Positions 12,201-23,985 of a stretch of DNA of 64,000 bases are shown here, in pieces; position 1 is the first letter of the stretch, and each line of letters starts with the position of its first letter. The notes under the pieces were generated by a model that was not told where the DNA came from, made no database searches, and worked only from the letters and a program-made list of their open reading frames with translations. Source of the DNA: Symbiodinium natans (Eukaryota > Sar > Dinophyceae > Suessiales > Symbiodiniaceae); assembly GCA_905221605.1 (NCBI GenBank), contig CAJNDS010002427.1:62001-126000 (forward strand). Direction: 5' to 3'. Position numbers and translations under genes: made by a program.

Positions 12201-15200
12201 CATCCCGTGCGCGTATTGCCCGATGCTCTCGCCGAGGTCCCGCGCGCATCCCAGTGGTCGAAGCCGCACTCTTTGTAGATTTAGAGAATCAGCAACTTCT
12301 CATAGGAAGCCTCTATTTCTTGACTCTAGAACGAAAATGTTTTTCCCGGAGCTGATATATATATATATATACACTTCATATACATATTTATATATATATA
12401 TACACTGTAGACTGTCGCTGTTCTAGTCGAAACTACAGAGGCATTCGGGTTTAATAAAGGTGCAGAGAGACATTATATACAGGCTTACTTCTGAAACCAT
12501 TGATGATCCGAGTAGTCTATGAGAAAATGAAATGCAAGGAAACCGACAACTAAAACGACTAGGGGTTAGGGCCTAGGGATGCTGTGCGAATTTCGAGTAC
12601 AGGCTTTCAATTTAAGATATGGAGGAACAAGGATTGCCTATTTACATATGTTGTTTGACCGTAAACTCTAAGTTCTAGATGTTCATACAAAAACCTCGCC
12701 TATTCTCATAAGTAAAGCATTGCTTTTCCTTCGTGTTTTCCAGTCTTTTGGAGATGGATGTCCTCCTGCCTCCCCGCGAGCAAGGCGCACCCTTGCATTC
12801 CAAGTCAGCACATGTCGCAAACTGCTGGAAAGCATTCTCTCGCTCTCCCTCTTTCTCTCACTCTGTCTCTCTCCCGTTTATTGGATGTTAATACATTTCC
12901 TCTCGGCTATTCTTTCTTCTACAGTTCAAAAAAATCGCAGTTTCCTCTATCTGGGTTTCAAGGAGAACTCCTCGGCTTTCTCTTGATATCAACCCTCCGT
13001 TTCCGCTGCATCTTAATTGGAATAGTTTCTTGGGACATGCCGGGCATTTCTTGGTGCAAAAACAAACGTGGCTGGAGGGAAGGAGGGGGGGGGGTCGCAA
13101 ACACCCATGTGCAAACCGACACCCATGTGCAAACCATTGGACGAGTTTTGCTAAGCTCTGATTGGCCTTGCCCGGCATTTGCTTTTTTGTAAGCAAGGCA
13201 GGCGTGTGCAGGGGGGGACGCAAGCCTCCCTCCGCCCCTTTTGCAAACCATGGATGAGGATGAGAACAGGTAGGCATTCGCGAACACATTGATGGGACTT
13301 GCCAGGCATTTGTTTGCTAAACAAGGGCAGGGCACCATAGGAAACCGCTTTTTCCTCTCTGCGCGCATGAGACATATGTCTTCTTCAGTTCTTCTTCTAT
13401 GTCTTAATCGGAAACATTCATTTCCTCCTCTACTTAAAAACGGGATGACCTCTCTTTCGTCTTTCCCTTCGGTTACGAAAACCTAAACCTCTATTTCCTC
13501 CGTAGATAAGGAAACCTCCTTGTCCTCAGAAGGAAACTGGGAGATCCTCTCTTTCCTCTATGTTCAGCAGAACACCTTTATTTGCTCTTGCTTTTGCATA
13601 CATGAAAGGCCCTGCTTCCTCCAAACTTGATCTCTCTATCTCCATTGTAATTTAGAAAGCCTGGTGGCCTCTGTATTCCAATAGGAAAACTTACATGTTC
13701 ACCCCGCGCTCTGCACCCTTTCTTTTTCTTGATTCTTCAATAGGTTTCAACAAGAACTCCGTTGTCTCATGACTTCAACCCTTCATTTCCTCTACAATAC
13801 AAGAATTCCTCTATTTCCTCTATCTCCTCTATATACCTGGATAGGAAAGCCTCTTGTCGGTTATCTAGCAGGATGTCACAGTACAGCAGCCCTCGTGTCA
13901 GCCCAGCGCACTCCCGGAAGAGGGCGTGCTCCACGATCTGCTCCAACTCTGTCATGGCAGGCCCTTCGGGGCTGGCCGCCGCGCGCCGCGCGAAGAGGTC
14001 GACGTGGCCAACCCGCAGGAAGCTCGGTGCAACCCTGTCAGGGTGTGGGTTAAAGCTGCTCAAGCTTTGCACTCGTGTGCGTTCGTTGCGCCCGGTTGAG
14101 TGCGATTCGTCTGAGGGGGATTAAAGTGCTGGAACAGTGCTGGAACTTACACCCGACCTTGTGGTGATCGCGCAGGCCTCCTGCACCATCGTGTTGGGCT
14201 CTCGGGAGGCGTACAGGTTTCCTATGCAAAGTTTGTCGGCACTTGTGTGCGGCATCAGAACAAAAATGAAACTTGCAAAGCGGAATGGCGCAGCCAACTC
14301 GTTATGCATCGGTCCTATGGGGTTGCCATCTTCGGCATACCACGGGCGCCGGACAGTCTCTGAACCAGAGACCACCAGGCACAACGCACGCGTGGTTTCC
14401 ACTCCTTGCGAGGATGGTACGGTTGCGTGGTAATTGGCCTGGCACTTGCCGGAAACCAACCACCATCACGTGCACAACAAACCCTGCGTCCTAGATGATG
14501 CATGGCTTCTGACGCCAGGAATTCGCGGATGGATGAGCGCAGCACCGCGCGGCCATCGCCTTGGTGCCAAATCACGACCACTCCAAGCTCGAAACTTTTC
14601 ACTTGTTGACATACCCGAGGCATATCAGTTGTACCATGTCGCCTTGGAGGCTTGGCCCCAAAATGGTTTCCAGTTTCTGCTTCTATTGACTCCCTGTCCG
14701 TCTGTCATTAAAGCTCTCCATCTCGGCCTCCTCGGCAGAAGGGCGTGCGCCCGGCGCCCTTCAGTTGCAGCTCCCAGCGCCCGCTCTCAGCTAAAAGCCT
14801 TGGAAGCAAGCACAGGAAAGCACACACGCAGAATCGCACAAAATGAAGGGTTGCAAAAACAAGCTTTTCGAACATTTCGCCTGCTTGCCAAGACGTCAGA
14901 GACGCGCATGCGCGCGCACACACACACGCACACACAAAGTCATGGGACTGGCTTCTAATTCACACTGTAGGTAAGCAAGAGAGTTTCAACAAGCGGCTCC
15001 CCGACAGAGATGGCCCGGCCATCACCATACCCGTTGCCGTTGCCAAAGGGGCAGTTCGACACCATGCGCTGACCCATGATGGCCAGAGCATACGGGGTAC
15101 ACCAAGACCTCGTGGCATGGCATCTTGACCCACTACGAAAGCAACAGTTGCCCCACCTGTCCTGAGAGTAGGAACCTCTGTTCTCTGTCCGGAGAAAAAG

Positions 15201-16755
15201 GCCGTGAAGGAGCCAGACTTAACCTCAGGCCAACAGGATCCAAGCTGATCTGTCTCTTGCTCACTCGTGGGCACAGTTGGTCGCAGAGCTTCTTACCACC
15301 AAGGGGCCTCGTCCTCGGGGATGCTTAACATCTGCGCAACCTCCTGCGAATAAATGACCAGCTTTGGGTCTGGCAGGGGTGTCGGCCACACTTCCACGTA
15401 GTGGCCGGACTTGACCTGCGCGGGACATCTGCTAGTACAAATGGGCGGTTGTCAAAATCATGATGCCTTTTGGGGTACTCGAAATATTAGGTGCCGTATT
15501 GTAGTAGGGATCCAAAAAGGGACCATAATTTTGACAGCCACCAAGAAATTTACGAGACCTCGGCTGCACACACAGAGGGAGGGACAGCTTCACGGGTGTT
15601 TGCAAGTGAGCTATCAAGACAAAAACACATGGAGCACGAAAAGAATCGTAGTAATAGCAACGCTAGTAGTAATGTTTGTGGTAGTGACTACTAGTCATGA
15701 AACCGAGAGTAATAATACTAAAAGTAACCATGATAGTACGAACAAACGCAATAAAGGTAGCACCGTAAAAAAAGTATCTTCTCAGTAGTTGGTAGTTGCT
15801 AGTTAGTGGTTCGTAGTTAGTACTTGGAATGCGGCCTGTACGTGGCCGCGCTGAATCTTTTTGCGCGTTTTTCCTCGGTATCTACAGCAGTTCACTTTCT
15901 GTAGCGCGCGCTTTCGGATTCTATTTAACACTTTTGTGTTTGTTCTTACTCATTTCTCGACAGTCTGTGTCAGTTTCCGTGGGTTTTTGAACATTTCGCA
16001 GCTTGATTTTTGGCTTTGGAGAGTTTTCGCAGTTTCTGCTTGAGGGCATTATTCGTGTTTTTGGGGCTTGCACTGCGTTTTCCGAGTTCTGTTTTTCGTT
16101 TCCGTCGTCTTGCGGGCTTCTTGTGTTTGAGGTCTTGGCCTGCTCGACCTGTGCTTTGCAGATCGGCCTAAACCCTAAACCCTAAACCCTAAACCCTAAA
16201 CCCCAAACCCCAAACCCTAAACCCTAGGCCCTAAGCCCTAAACCCTGAACCCTAAAACCTAAACCTTGGGGGGATACCGTCCGGGCTTTTGGTCTCCACC
16301 AGTGGTGTAAGCCCGAAGCTGAAAGCCTGTTCCCCACTCCCCTTACCCGGCCTTCGGGTTCAGCATCATCATGCTAGTAATAGGGCTAATAATAGTAGTA
16401 CTACTCACAATAACAATATCAAAACTATAAATCATAATCAGTAAAGTGTGATGATAAACAGCAGTGGAAACCCCAAAAAAACGCAAGCCTCGAGCCTTAA
16501 ACCTCCCAAACATGTATCCTTGCAAAACCTCAACCCTCAACAGCTCAAAAAGACCCGAAATCATGAATGAGCTTACAAAAAACGAGCCTTGGGCCCACAA
16601 CATGCCTCACAACGCGCAGCCAAATACTGACCTGACCGCACACCTAGCTAGCAGTTAGCAGTTAGTAGTTAGTGGTCAGTGGTCAGAAGGTAGTAGCTAG
16701 TAGCTCGTCGTCGTCGTCGTCGTCGTCGTAGTAGTAGTAGTAGTAGTAGTAGTAA

Positions 16756-16791
<36 letters not shown>

Positions 16792-16803
16792 CAGCAGCAG
16801 CAG

Positions 16804-16845
<42 letters not shown>

Positions 16846-16877
16846 CAGCAGCAGCAGCAGGAGTAGTAGTAGTAGTC

Positions 16878-16964
<87 letters not shown>

Positions 16965-17565
16965 ATAGTAGTGGTGCTTCAGTAGATTGCTAGTGTTTGC
17001 TCAGAATTTCTGACTGCTCTTCAAAAAGTTTCCCACTGCTCGCCTCGCGAGGGTCCGTGTTGGGCACATGCAGCTCTGTTTCTGGATCAGGTGAGAGCTG
17101 GTCGAGCCAAGACTGATCTGATTCTTTGGCAAGCCTCAGGCAGAAGGATGCCAACGCTATTTTGCATTCAAGGAAACATACGAAGGCAACCAATCATGGA
17201 TCATGGGTGACTGCTCGCAACTCTGCGCACAAACACCTCCAACATTCTGGTGAAAGGCCCTTGCTGTTTGAACAGAAAGCTCTTCCACTCTGAGCAGGTG
17301 GCTGATTTAGGCGCTCTAGGCTCTCGGCCGCTTGTGTCGACCGTCTGAAAGTGTTGTGCCTCCGGAGCTTTCCCACTGACAGGCCCGACAAAAGCCCGGC
17401 GGCTACGGGACCCAGCCGGGAGCTCTGGGCGGAAGCCGCTGCGCCCGCAGGAAGAGGTCGGAGTGGCGTCTGCGGCTGTGAGCGCGGAGCGCCCGCGCTC
17501 GATCGCGAAGCACATGAGCTCGAGGCTCGACTGCTAAGCGGTGCTTTCAACCGCACTCCGAACAT
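7685..17565 (-). CDS. SELENOO: Selenoprotein O (protein AMPylase), 19 coding exons, Sec-containing
   Basis: SelO is a kinase-fold enzyme that transfers AMP from ATP to protein hydroxyls, usually in mitochondria. Exons: 17360-17565, 17044-17134, 15308-15415, 15162-15223, about 14988-15108, 14728-14785, 14491-14559, 14327-14404, 14158-14200, 13912-14034, 11761-11821, 11176-11230, 11055-11081, 10161-10279, 9689-9747, 9019-9085, 8404-8466, 8136-8201, 7685-8062. Phases agree at every junction and give about 617 residues. Residues 1-68 lack Asp/Glu and are rich in Ser, Arg and Ala (targeting peptide). Family motifs follow in order: [46 protein letters not shown] (ATP Lys near 205), [52 protein letters not shown] (Asp366/Asn367), MDYGPFGF (Asp376), [42 protein letters not shown] and PYDEQP. 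The last codons are Met-Thr-TGA(7696-7694)-Ser-Ser-TAG, the family's U-S-S end. Introns have 9 GC, 4 GA and 4 GT donors plus one unresolved (exon 5). Uncertain points are the exon 5 end, the last intron (73 or 82 nt), and the start, chosen for CACCATG directly after an AG. Confidence 0.9.
9199..9300. repeat. (GA)n microsatellite in SelO intron 15
   Basis: About 100 bp of near-pure GA dinucleotide with a few interruptions. It lies in the intron at 9086..9688 and reads CT on the sense strand of SelO. Confidence 0.9.
9444..9600. repeat. Degenerate telomere-like repeat (TTTAGGG) in SelO intron 15
   Basis: Many copies of GGGTTTAGGG, GGGTTTCAGGG and similar variants on the plus strand, much decayed. 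On the SelO sense strand this is the C-rich orientation, opposite to the array in intron 2. Confidence 0.75.
11701..12060. repeat. C/A and T/G homopolymers and a 16-bp G-rich minisatellite
   Basis: A C(16) run followed by A-rich sequence lies at 11701-11728, between the 3' end of SelO exon 11 and the next exon. In the intron at 11822..13911 a T run passes into more than 20 G (about 11920-11961), followed by about four copies of a 16-bp GGGCGGGAAGGGGAGG-type unit up to about 12030. This is strong G-quadruplex potential on the plus strand. Confidence 0.85.
16165..16266. repeat. Telomere-like CCCTAAA array in SelO intron 2
   Basis: About 14 CCCTAAA units, clean at the left and decaying to CCCCAAA, CCCTAAG and CCCTGAA at the right. 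It lies inside the 1628-nt intron 15416..17043. Confidence 0.9.
16694..16972. repeat. GTC/GTA/GCA trinucleotide microsatellite in SelO intron 2
   Basis: Blocks of GTC, GTA and GCA triplets in alternating order over about 280 bp, ending about 70 bp before exon 2 of SelO. A smaller array of the same composition occurs at 47156..47215. Confidence 0.95.
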
Positions 17566-18366
17566 GGTGCTTAGCACGGCATGCTGAACAGCTTGAGCTG
17601 GAAGGTGGCACAATGTCAGACAACCTGAGGGGCTGCCAGATGCTTTCAGTGAGGCATTCAATGCAGCACAGCATTCAGCTCCTCTGTAATTCGCCTCGGC
17701 TTCCTGCCGAGAAGCGTTTGGAACAAGCAGACACCAACCCTTCCCCCGTGCCAAACTTTGTGATGGACCCCCCCCCCCCCCCGCAAACCGATGCCGTGGG
17801 GGTCCCGCCTGTCGGCTACTGAGGGGGCGCTCCAAAAGGCGCGAAGCCGGCTGGCCAACTTGGGACCTTGGACCCTTCCTGGGACCCCTTTTTTGCCCGG
17901 CACGCGCAAGCTTTTACAATTACATTGTCACACACTCACACACACGCACAACGATGCTGCCTTGACAACCTGAACAAGTGCTGGCGAAGCAGGGCGGACC
18001 TCAAGCCCTCGCTCAGGAAGGCCCCGAAAATGCAGTTGCTGGAATCCTACCCAGGTTCCGGCTGTGCATTGGAACTGTGCAAGAGAGTGCCAGTTTTTTA
18101 CAGCCAAGCCGGTGCCGTATCCGCACGCACTGTGAATCTGTTGGATATTCCGCTCAAGTTAGCGGCCTCCACGATCATGACACAGGGCCCAGAGTCTGAC
18201 AGCTGGCGATACATCGTCCGTAGGGAAACGCCTCGGCAGAGCGATTCTGAGACACAATGTGGCATATGGACTTAACCTTGAGCGCTCATGGGCGCTTGGA
18301 CACTGCTCGACTCCAAGCAAGCACCGATGAAGCTGCGACATGCCATGACAGAGTAATACAAAGTAG
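17566..18366. other. Upstream flank of SelO, no supported gene
   Basis: No convincing exon was seen. A C(15) run lies at about 17769-17783. Dinoflagellate promoters have no motif I can identify by eye. Confidence 0.35.
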
Positions 18367-19870
18367 CTATGTACGCCGCAGTAGTAGTAGTATGAATGTG
18401 TCTTGAGTGCTAGGTGGCGAGCCGTCGACAGCCATGCTGTAGCCCAGAATCCAGCGTGGTCTGCGCAAACCCAACGCGACCAATTCTAAAACGAGGTCAT
18501 AACAGAACTGTGTGTAGCATGGGGCGAGGGAGGTGGCCGCAGGCCCATACCAGCTTCGCTGAAAGAGGCCAACACTATTCAGCTTTGGCCATTTCCAGTA
18601 CAAATTAGGGGCGTTCCTAAGCTGGCTTCATGTTTCAGGTTCAGGCTCGGCTTGGAAAAATCCACTTGCCAGAGGAGGAGTTTACTAGAAGAACATTGCA
18701 CCTTCATTGGCCGGACTACGGCAACAAGCGTCCGCAAACTCCCACAAGAAGACATCCGATTGAGACCCGCGCCTTATCTGTAGAAGGACTGGCAAACTGC
18801 TGACAATGCAGGCCTGTACAGAGGCTGTTAGGACGCACAAGACAACACGCAGGAAGACCAAACGACGTTGATCAGCGGTTGGCAGAGCACGCGATCCATG
18901 AGTATGATACTCGTATCGTCGTATACTACTGCGCAGCGGGTCGTGAGGCAATGCTCGTCACTGCCAGTCAAGTCACCGTCAACAACCTTTGAGGGTCTCG
19001 CCAGCAGGTCTCCCCCCGCTTCGGGCAGGATCAGCGAAGTACCCTGTGATGGCAGCAGGGCTTCAAGGTGGTGCAAGGTTCATCTTAAGGGTTGGGTGAA
19101 GCTTGATCTCCAACATGAAACTTGTAGGGATGGCCAGCTGCATAAGTCCAAACTTCATGAAATAGGGGCATCGTGACTCACGTCTTCTTGCATCTGCTGG
19201 GATCTGTCCCGCAAGGATCTGCCAGAATTTTTAAGTTCCAGATGCCATGCTGAGCTCTGAGCCTTGTGAATGCGGGCGCCGGGCCTCTTTGGGCACTCTA
19301 CCTTGAGCGTCCCGTCAGTACAGGCTGCTCTACATGTGCACTCGTAAACAGACAAGGTTTCAGAATTCGGCGCGGGAATGGAATGTCCTCTTGTGCACTG
19401 CAACGAGATCTCGAAAGGCGCACACCACAAGCTCCGGAATCTGCCAGCTTGGAACGGATGCACTGCCTGGTGCGAGGTTTAAGACGTCTAAAGTTGTAGG
19501 ACATTGGGTCTTGCAAGGCTTGCTAGCAAAGTTCAGACTGACCCTATTTTGGTTGACATTCCAGGCATGCCAGGCCATAAAGCCTGGGCACTCCAAGGCT
19601 AGACTTTGAACCACTTAGCCTCAACGGTTTCCGTGCCTGGGCGTTCGTCGGCGTCCTGATCGACGGAATGCCACGAAGAAAGTTCAACCACTCATGCAAG
19701 CTACAACTGTGACCGGCTGTTCACAAGACCAATGCACCATCGGCACTCGGAACAGCAAGGCTTTTCCTGTCTGTTCTTCGAAATGGTCCCGATTTCTCAT
19801 GATCGTTGCCGCGCAATCCCGGGGTCTCGCGGCCAGACACGAGAAGCTGCGGAATTCAGGGGTGCCGCGG
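18367..19870 (-). CDS. Probable multi-exon gene, product unknown
   Basis: Four to five protein-like segments follow one another on the minus strand, in different frames as expected for exons. In gene order they are near 19690-19870 (AATIMRNRDHFEEQTGKALL), 19250-19420 (LSVYECTCRAACTDGTLKVE), 18880-19060 (SKVVDGDLTGSDEHCLTTRC), 18700-18860 (a hydrophobic stretch VFLRVVLCVLTASVQACIVS that could span a membrane) and 18400-18560 (WYGPAATSLAPCYTQFCYDL). No family was recognised. The last segment ends about 0.8 kb upstream of the SelO start. Exon limits were not resolved. Confidence 0.35.
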
Positions 19871-20445
19871 TGGGAGAAGGGAAACTTGCGATGCCTTCGC
19901 CAACAGGATAAGTCGTCAGAATCGATCACGTTTTCGAGACAAAACCACATACACACTCCCTTACGCTTACAAACTTGTCTCGGCATGAGCACACAAGACG
20001 AACCGCGACAGGGCAGACGGTTAGGGGGGCATGCATGCATGAAGATGAAGTGAGAAACTTGGTCCCAATTTGCACCAGACTCCGGGAGTGGTACAAGAAA
20101 GAAATAGAAAGGAAAACCAGTCGCCACGAATGATGCAACACGAAGCGAGATTGCATTGCTCGGGGAGAGCGGTTTGACTGGTCGGTTCAGCGGGAAGGAG
20201 CTTAGGGTCCCGCTCTCTTGTAAAGGGTCCCCTACACGCTGCAACTACATGTAACCCAGCTGGGGGTGTCCCGACCGCCGCTTGCCTTTCCTGCTGCTGG
20301 CCTTTCCTTTCTATCTGATCTGCTGCCGCTGTCTTCTTCCTCCGCTTTGACTCTCCCCTTTGTTGGCGCCCGCTGGTGTTCTCCAGCTCTGTAGCGTCCG
20401 CGTGCAGTTGTGACACTGCCACATCCGTGTTGGGTGCAAGAACGT

Positions 20446-20583
20446 TTCTTCTTCTTCTTCTTCTTCTTCTTCTTCTTCTTCTTCTTCTTCTTCTTCTTCT
20501 TCTTCTTCTTCTTCTTCTTCTTCTTCTTCTTCTTCTTCTTCTTCTTCTTCTTCTTCTTCTTCTTCTTCTTCTTCTTCTTCTTC
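20446..20583. repeat. (TTC)n microsatellite, about 46 copies
   Basis: About 138 bp of pure TTC/GAA triplet. Its three frames produce the long poly-Lys, poly-Glu, poly-Leu and poly-Phe open frames on both strands, none of which is a gene. Confidence 0.97.
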
Positions 20584-23580
20584 GGCTTCGGGGCTTGAGG
20601 GAGAGCCCCCCTGCGCACTAGGCGCGCCCAGGCGTGCACTGAAACGGTGGAGGCTAAAGGCCCCCAGCACTCAGATGACCCCTGTTCCCCTGCAAGCACC
20701 CTAGAGGTACACCCAACAAGACGATCACACAACTTATCGGCACCATCCTTGCTCGTTTGGGCCCTTTTGTTCTCTCTCTCTCTCTCTCTCTGGTGATGCC
20801 TTCCTTCCTTACATCCATCCTTCCTTCCATCAAATTTAACAATTTCAAGACAAAATGCCAATGCACACCCCGAAGACAAAGATTATCCTCAAATAGATTT
20901 CAATCCAAGCTAATTAGTTCTTTTCGTTGCTTTCCGGTCATTGTGTGGCCGCCTCATGTTTTATTGCTACGAAAAATGCACATTGGTGTAAACTCAAAGC
21001 TAGGCTTGCACTAGACTCTTCGCTTTGCCGCTACACGGCCGGGCTTCGGTTCAGAATCAGAATCTGGACCACGGTGGCTTGTACTAGAAGGGCCCGAGGC
21101 AATAATAACAGCACGCTCCTCAAAGCATGCCACTGCAGTGCCTGCGTGTTCGCCAAGGAAGAAGGAAATGCTCGAGCCTCTGCAGGTGTCGCAGCGATCT
21201 ATGAATCTATGTCTCACGCAGCCTTCACAAGCCCAATTACCTCCCAAATGCCGCGGCCATCTGCAACGAATCTCAAGCGGAAGACACACCCCAGCAGGGG
21301 GCTGCAGGGAGCTGGCCCCAACATCCGGAAGCTCGACTTGGAAGGGGGATCCTGATGACGTACATCTCACAGAAGGGACGACCGAACAATCATCTAGTCC
21401 CTGGAAGCTCCTTTCTCCACGTCGCCGTCGTCATCTGCGCCCTTTTCCTGCAAAGACTTCGGTGATGGGGCCGATGATGGGGTCAATGCCAGTCTGTGAG
21501 TGCTGGGCATTTAAGCACGAGTCTTCTTAAAACTTGCCAAACATAAAAAACAACTTCCCCAAAAAATCCGAACCCTGGAAGCGGGGTCGAGCTCAACTAG
21601 AGGGCTGGGAGTTGAGGGTTGAGAGAGGCTTCCCCAAACCGATTGCCCTTGATTTTTTTTTTTTTGGGGGGGGGGGGGGGGGTGCAGCGGGGGGCTGGGG
21701 TTGGGATGGAGGAAGGGGGGACCTGAAATATCAACATGTCGAGAAAAGAAAGCTCGAGCATGCACTTCTTGGATTACCAATTGCGGCAGCCCTCCAATGG
21801 CCTGGGTCAGACAGCATGGGGTTTGTGTTGTTGGTCATGGGCCTATATGGGGTAGTCTACAAAAATGTAACTGGTCTGCACTGTCTTTACCTGTGCTTAC
21901 AACATGCTAAACATCCCTTCAACCATCCACCCACGCCGGCACTAGCTCCTTCCGGAAGTGGCTCCTGTGACTGCGGACGCTTTTCAGCAAGGTCTGGTGT
22001 ACTGTAGACTTTGGTAGACAATCGCGTGAACGAACGGACACACACACACACACACACACGCGCGCAACAAGAAAAGCTACCGCGGCATGAAGTCGATGGT
22101 CAATCGCTTGCGTGCCTCAGCCACCTCCATCGGTGCGCGCACGCCCTCAGACTCAGGCTGGTTTGTGCTTCCGGAATTATATTGGGCTTTTGTTTTGCAA
22201 GTTGCGGAGGGGGGGGGGGGGTGTCAGGGCGGGGGATTTGTATGATATATGAAGCAAAATACATAAATATACATATATATATATATATAATATTTATATT
22301 TATTTCTTTTAACGGGGGGGTTGGAGGACCAGAAGACCAGAGGACCAGCAGACCAGAGGGCCAGACAAGCAGGAAAGGGACCAGGGGCAGAGGAGCAAGA
22401 GACCAAAGGACCAGGGAACCAGAACAAAGCAATTCCCCCCAAAAGACATCCCATCAAAATATACTCGGTCGGGCAAGAAAAAGGTTCCTCGAGATGGTCT
22501 GCTTGCATGCTCGTGGAATAGCCTTAAGGCCCACGCAGTTTGCATCGACGGCGACATATACTAAACGGAAGCAGCCACCTGACTCAATGTCGGGGAGCTT
22601 CGTTGCACCAAACTGTCATCTTTACGATTGTTTGCTCAGACAACGACACGTTGCTTGCAAACATGTCCGGAATCTAGCAGCTCATCCAAGGAAGCAGCAT
22701 TTACAGCATTGACAGCAGCGCCATCTGACTATCAAACTCCCGCGAAAGTTGGCTTTGCTACATGCTTCGAGTGCAGGTACTTGCCATGCCATCTCGCTTC
22801 GCTTCAACTTCAACCGGTACTTTTTTTGGGCTTTTTCGAGTTGCTGGGCTTCTGAATGGAAACCTCTGGCTCCGTGCAAAACACATACGATTTGAGCCCG
22901 ATTCAGCTGCAGTGACCTCCGTAGTACTCACAAACCGTTGCGCAACGAAAGCTGGAAGCCTGCAGGTCTGCATGCATGCTGGTTGGGGATATTCGGGCTC
23001 AACGCCTTTATCCTAGCGTCCTAGCACCTTCGTCTTGCAACATCTTGCAGTTAGCAGACTACGAACAAATTGTTGGCGATAGTTCGTGGGATTCACCTAC
23101 TGCTCCTTGCTGGCACGACTGGCCCTGCTGCTAACTGACAGAAGAGACATGCTTTTGATCTGCTCGTAGATCGGCAGACAAATCCAAAGACCTGAAAATC
23201 CAAACCGCGACAAATGGATCTCGGCAAGTTTTTTTGCCTTCTTGCCTCGGGAGCGCTTGATGGCTCCACTATGCTCCGCTGATAAGCGCATGGTGCAGTC
23301 AATTCAAGAACGACCCCCAAGAAAGTCGGCAGGCCAAGGTCCGATCAGACTCCCGGATTTGCGGTTACTTTCCAGAATCCCATGCGTTTGATACACAAAT
23401 TTAAATGAATGGTGCTGAATGCGGTTGGCAGGGTCGCTAGGGCTATGGGGGCTCGCTGCGTCGGGGCCAAGCCTTGCTGCCCATGGCCAAGAGTCCGGAA
23501 GGAGCCCCAACCCCAAAGCCGAAAACTGAGATGCCCTGAGTCCCCCTAAACCCCATGATTTCCCGAACCTGAAACGCGCC
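20584..23580. other. No supported gene; microsatellites and homopolymers
   Basis: Holds (TC)n near 20771-20791, a T(11)G(20) junction at about 21654-21682, (CA)n near 22041-22059 and (TA)n near 22272-22291. No convincing exon was seen. Confidence 0.45.
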
Positions 23581-23985
23581 TCAGCTTCTGATGTACTGGC
23601 CTCGGTGTGCACCATGGCGGGCGGTATGCCTGTACCTGGCACTTGATGGGCATTCTGATAAGGACCTTCGTTCCGGGAGCGCGCAGGGGGCTTGCGATGG
23701 GGCCAGGCATGACTTGCCACGCTTGTACTCCTTGCAGAACTCCTGAAATGGAGCCAAAAAAATCATCTGCGGGACAATTCTGCAACGCACTGAGGCTGAG
23801 CCGTCCTGCTCCGAAGTGCGATGAGGTTTGCCAAGGAGGCTTCGCTCAAGCTGGATGGACATGGTAAACCTCCGTGGCAAGACATGTGACTGGAGATGAC
23901 TGGAGTGATGGGACGTGAAGTTTCGTTGACCCAAATCCTCTGGATATGGGGCACGCTGGGGGTGCTGGGATACTGCACAACGCAA
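23581..23985 (-). CDS. Possible exon, product unknown
   Basis: A minus-strand frame near 23640-23790 reads FLAPFQEFCKEYKRGKSCLA, with a plausible charge balance. A second frame next to it reads GTKVLIRMPIKCQVQAYRPP. Nothing was recognised. The call rests on composition and strand only. Confidence 0.18.
   Translation of the reverse strand: MRCAVSQHPQRAPYPEDLGQRNFTSHHSSHLQSHVLPRRFTMSIQLERSLLGKPHRTSEQDGSASVRCRIVPQMIFLAPFQEFCKEYKRGKSCLAPSQAPCALPERRSLSECPSSARYRHTARHGAHRGQYIRS

Noticed and set aside
11885-12355. Gly/Arg-rich and Pro/Ser-rich open frames of more than 100 codons
   Set aside because: Produced by the poly-G run and 16-bp G-rich minisatellite in a SelO intron.
16694-16972. Possible CRISPR-like or coding repeat of GTA/GTC triplets
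   Set aside because: It is a simple trinucleotide microsatellite with no spacers, and it lies inside a SelO intron.
17194-17835. 213-codon minus-strand frame taken as one protein
   Set aside because: Only 17360-17565 is used, as SelO exon 1. The rest is upstream flank and intron 1, which the phase-matched join to exon 2 removes.
20232-20879. Long open frames of poly-Lys, poly-Glu, poly-Leu and poly-Phe on both strands
   Set aside because: They are only the TTC/GAA microsatellite read in different frames.
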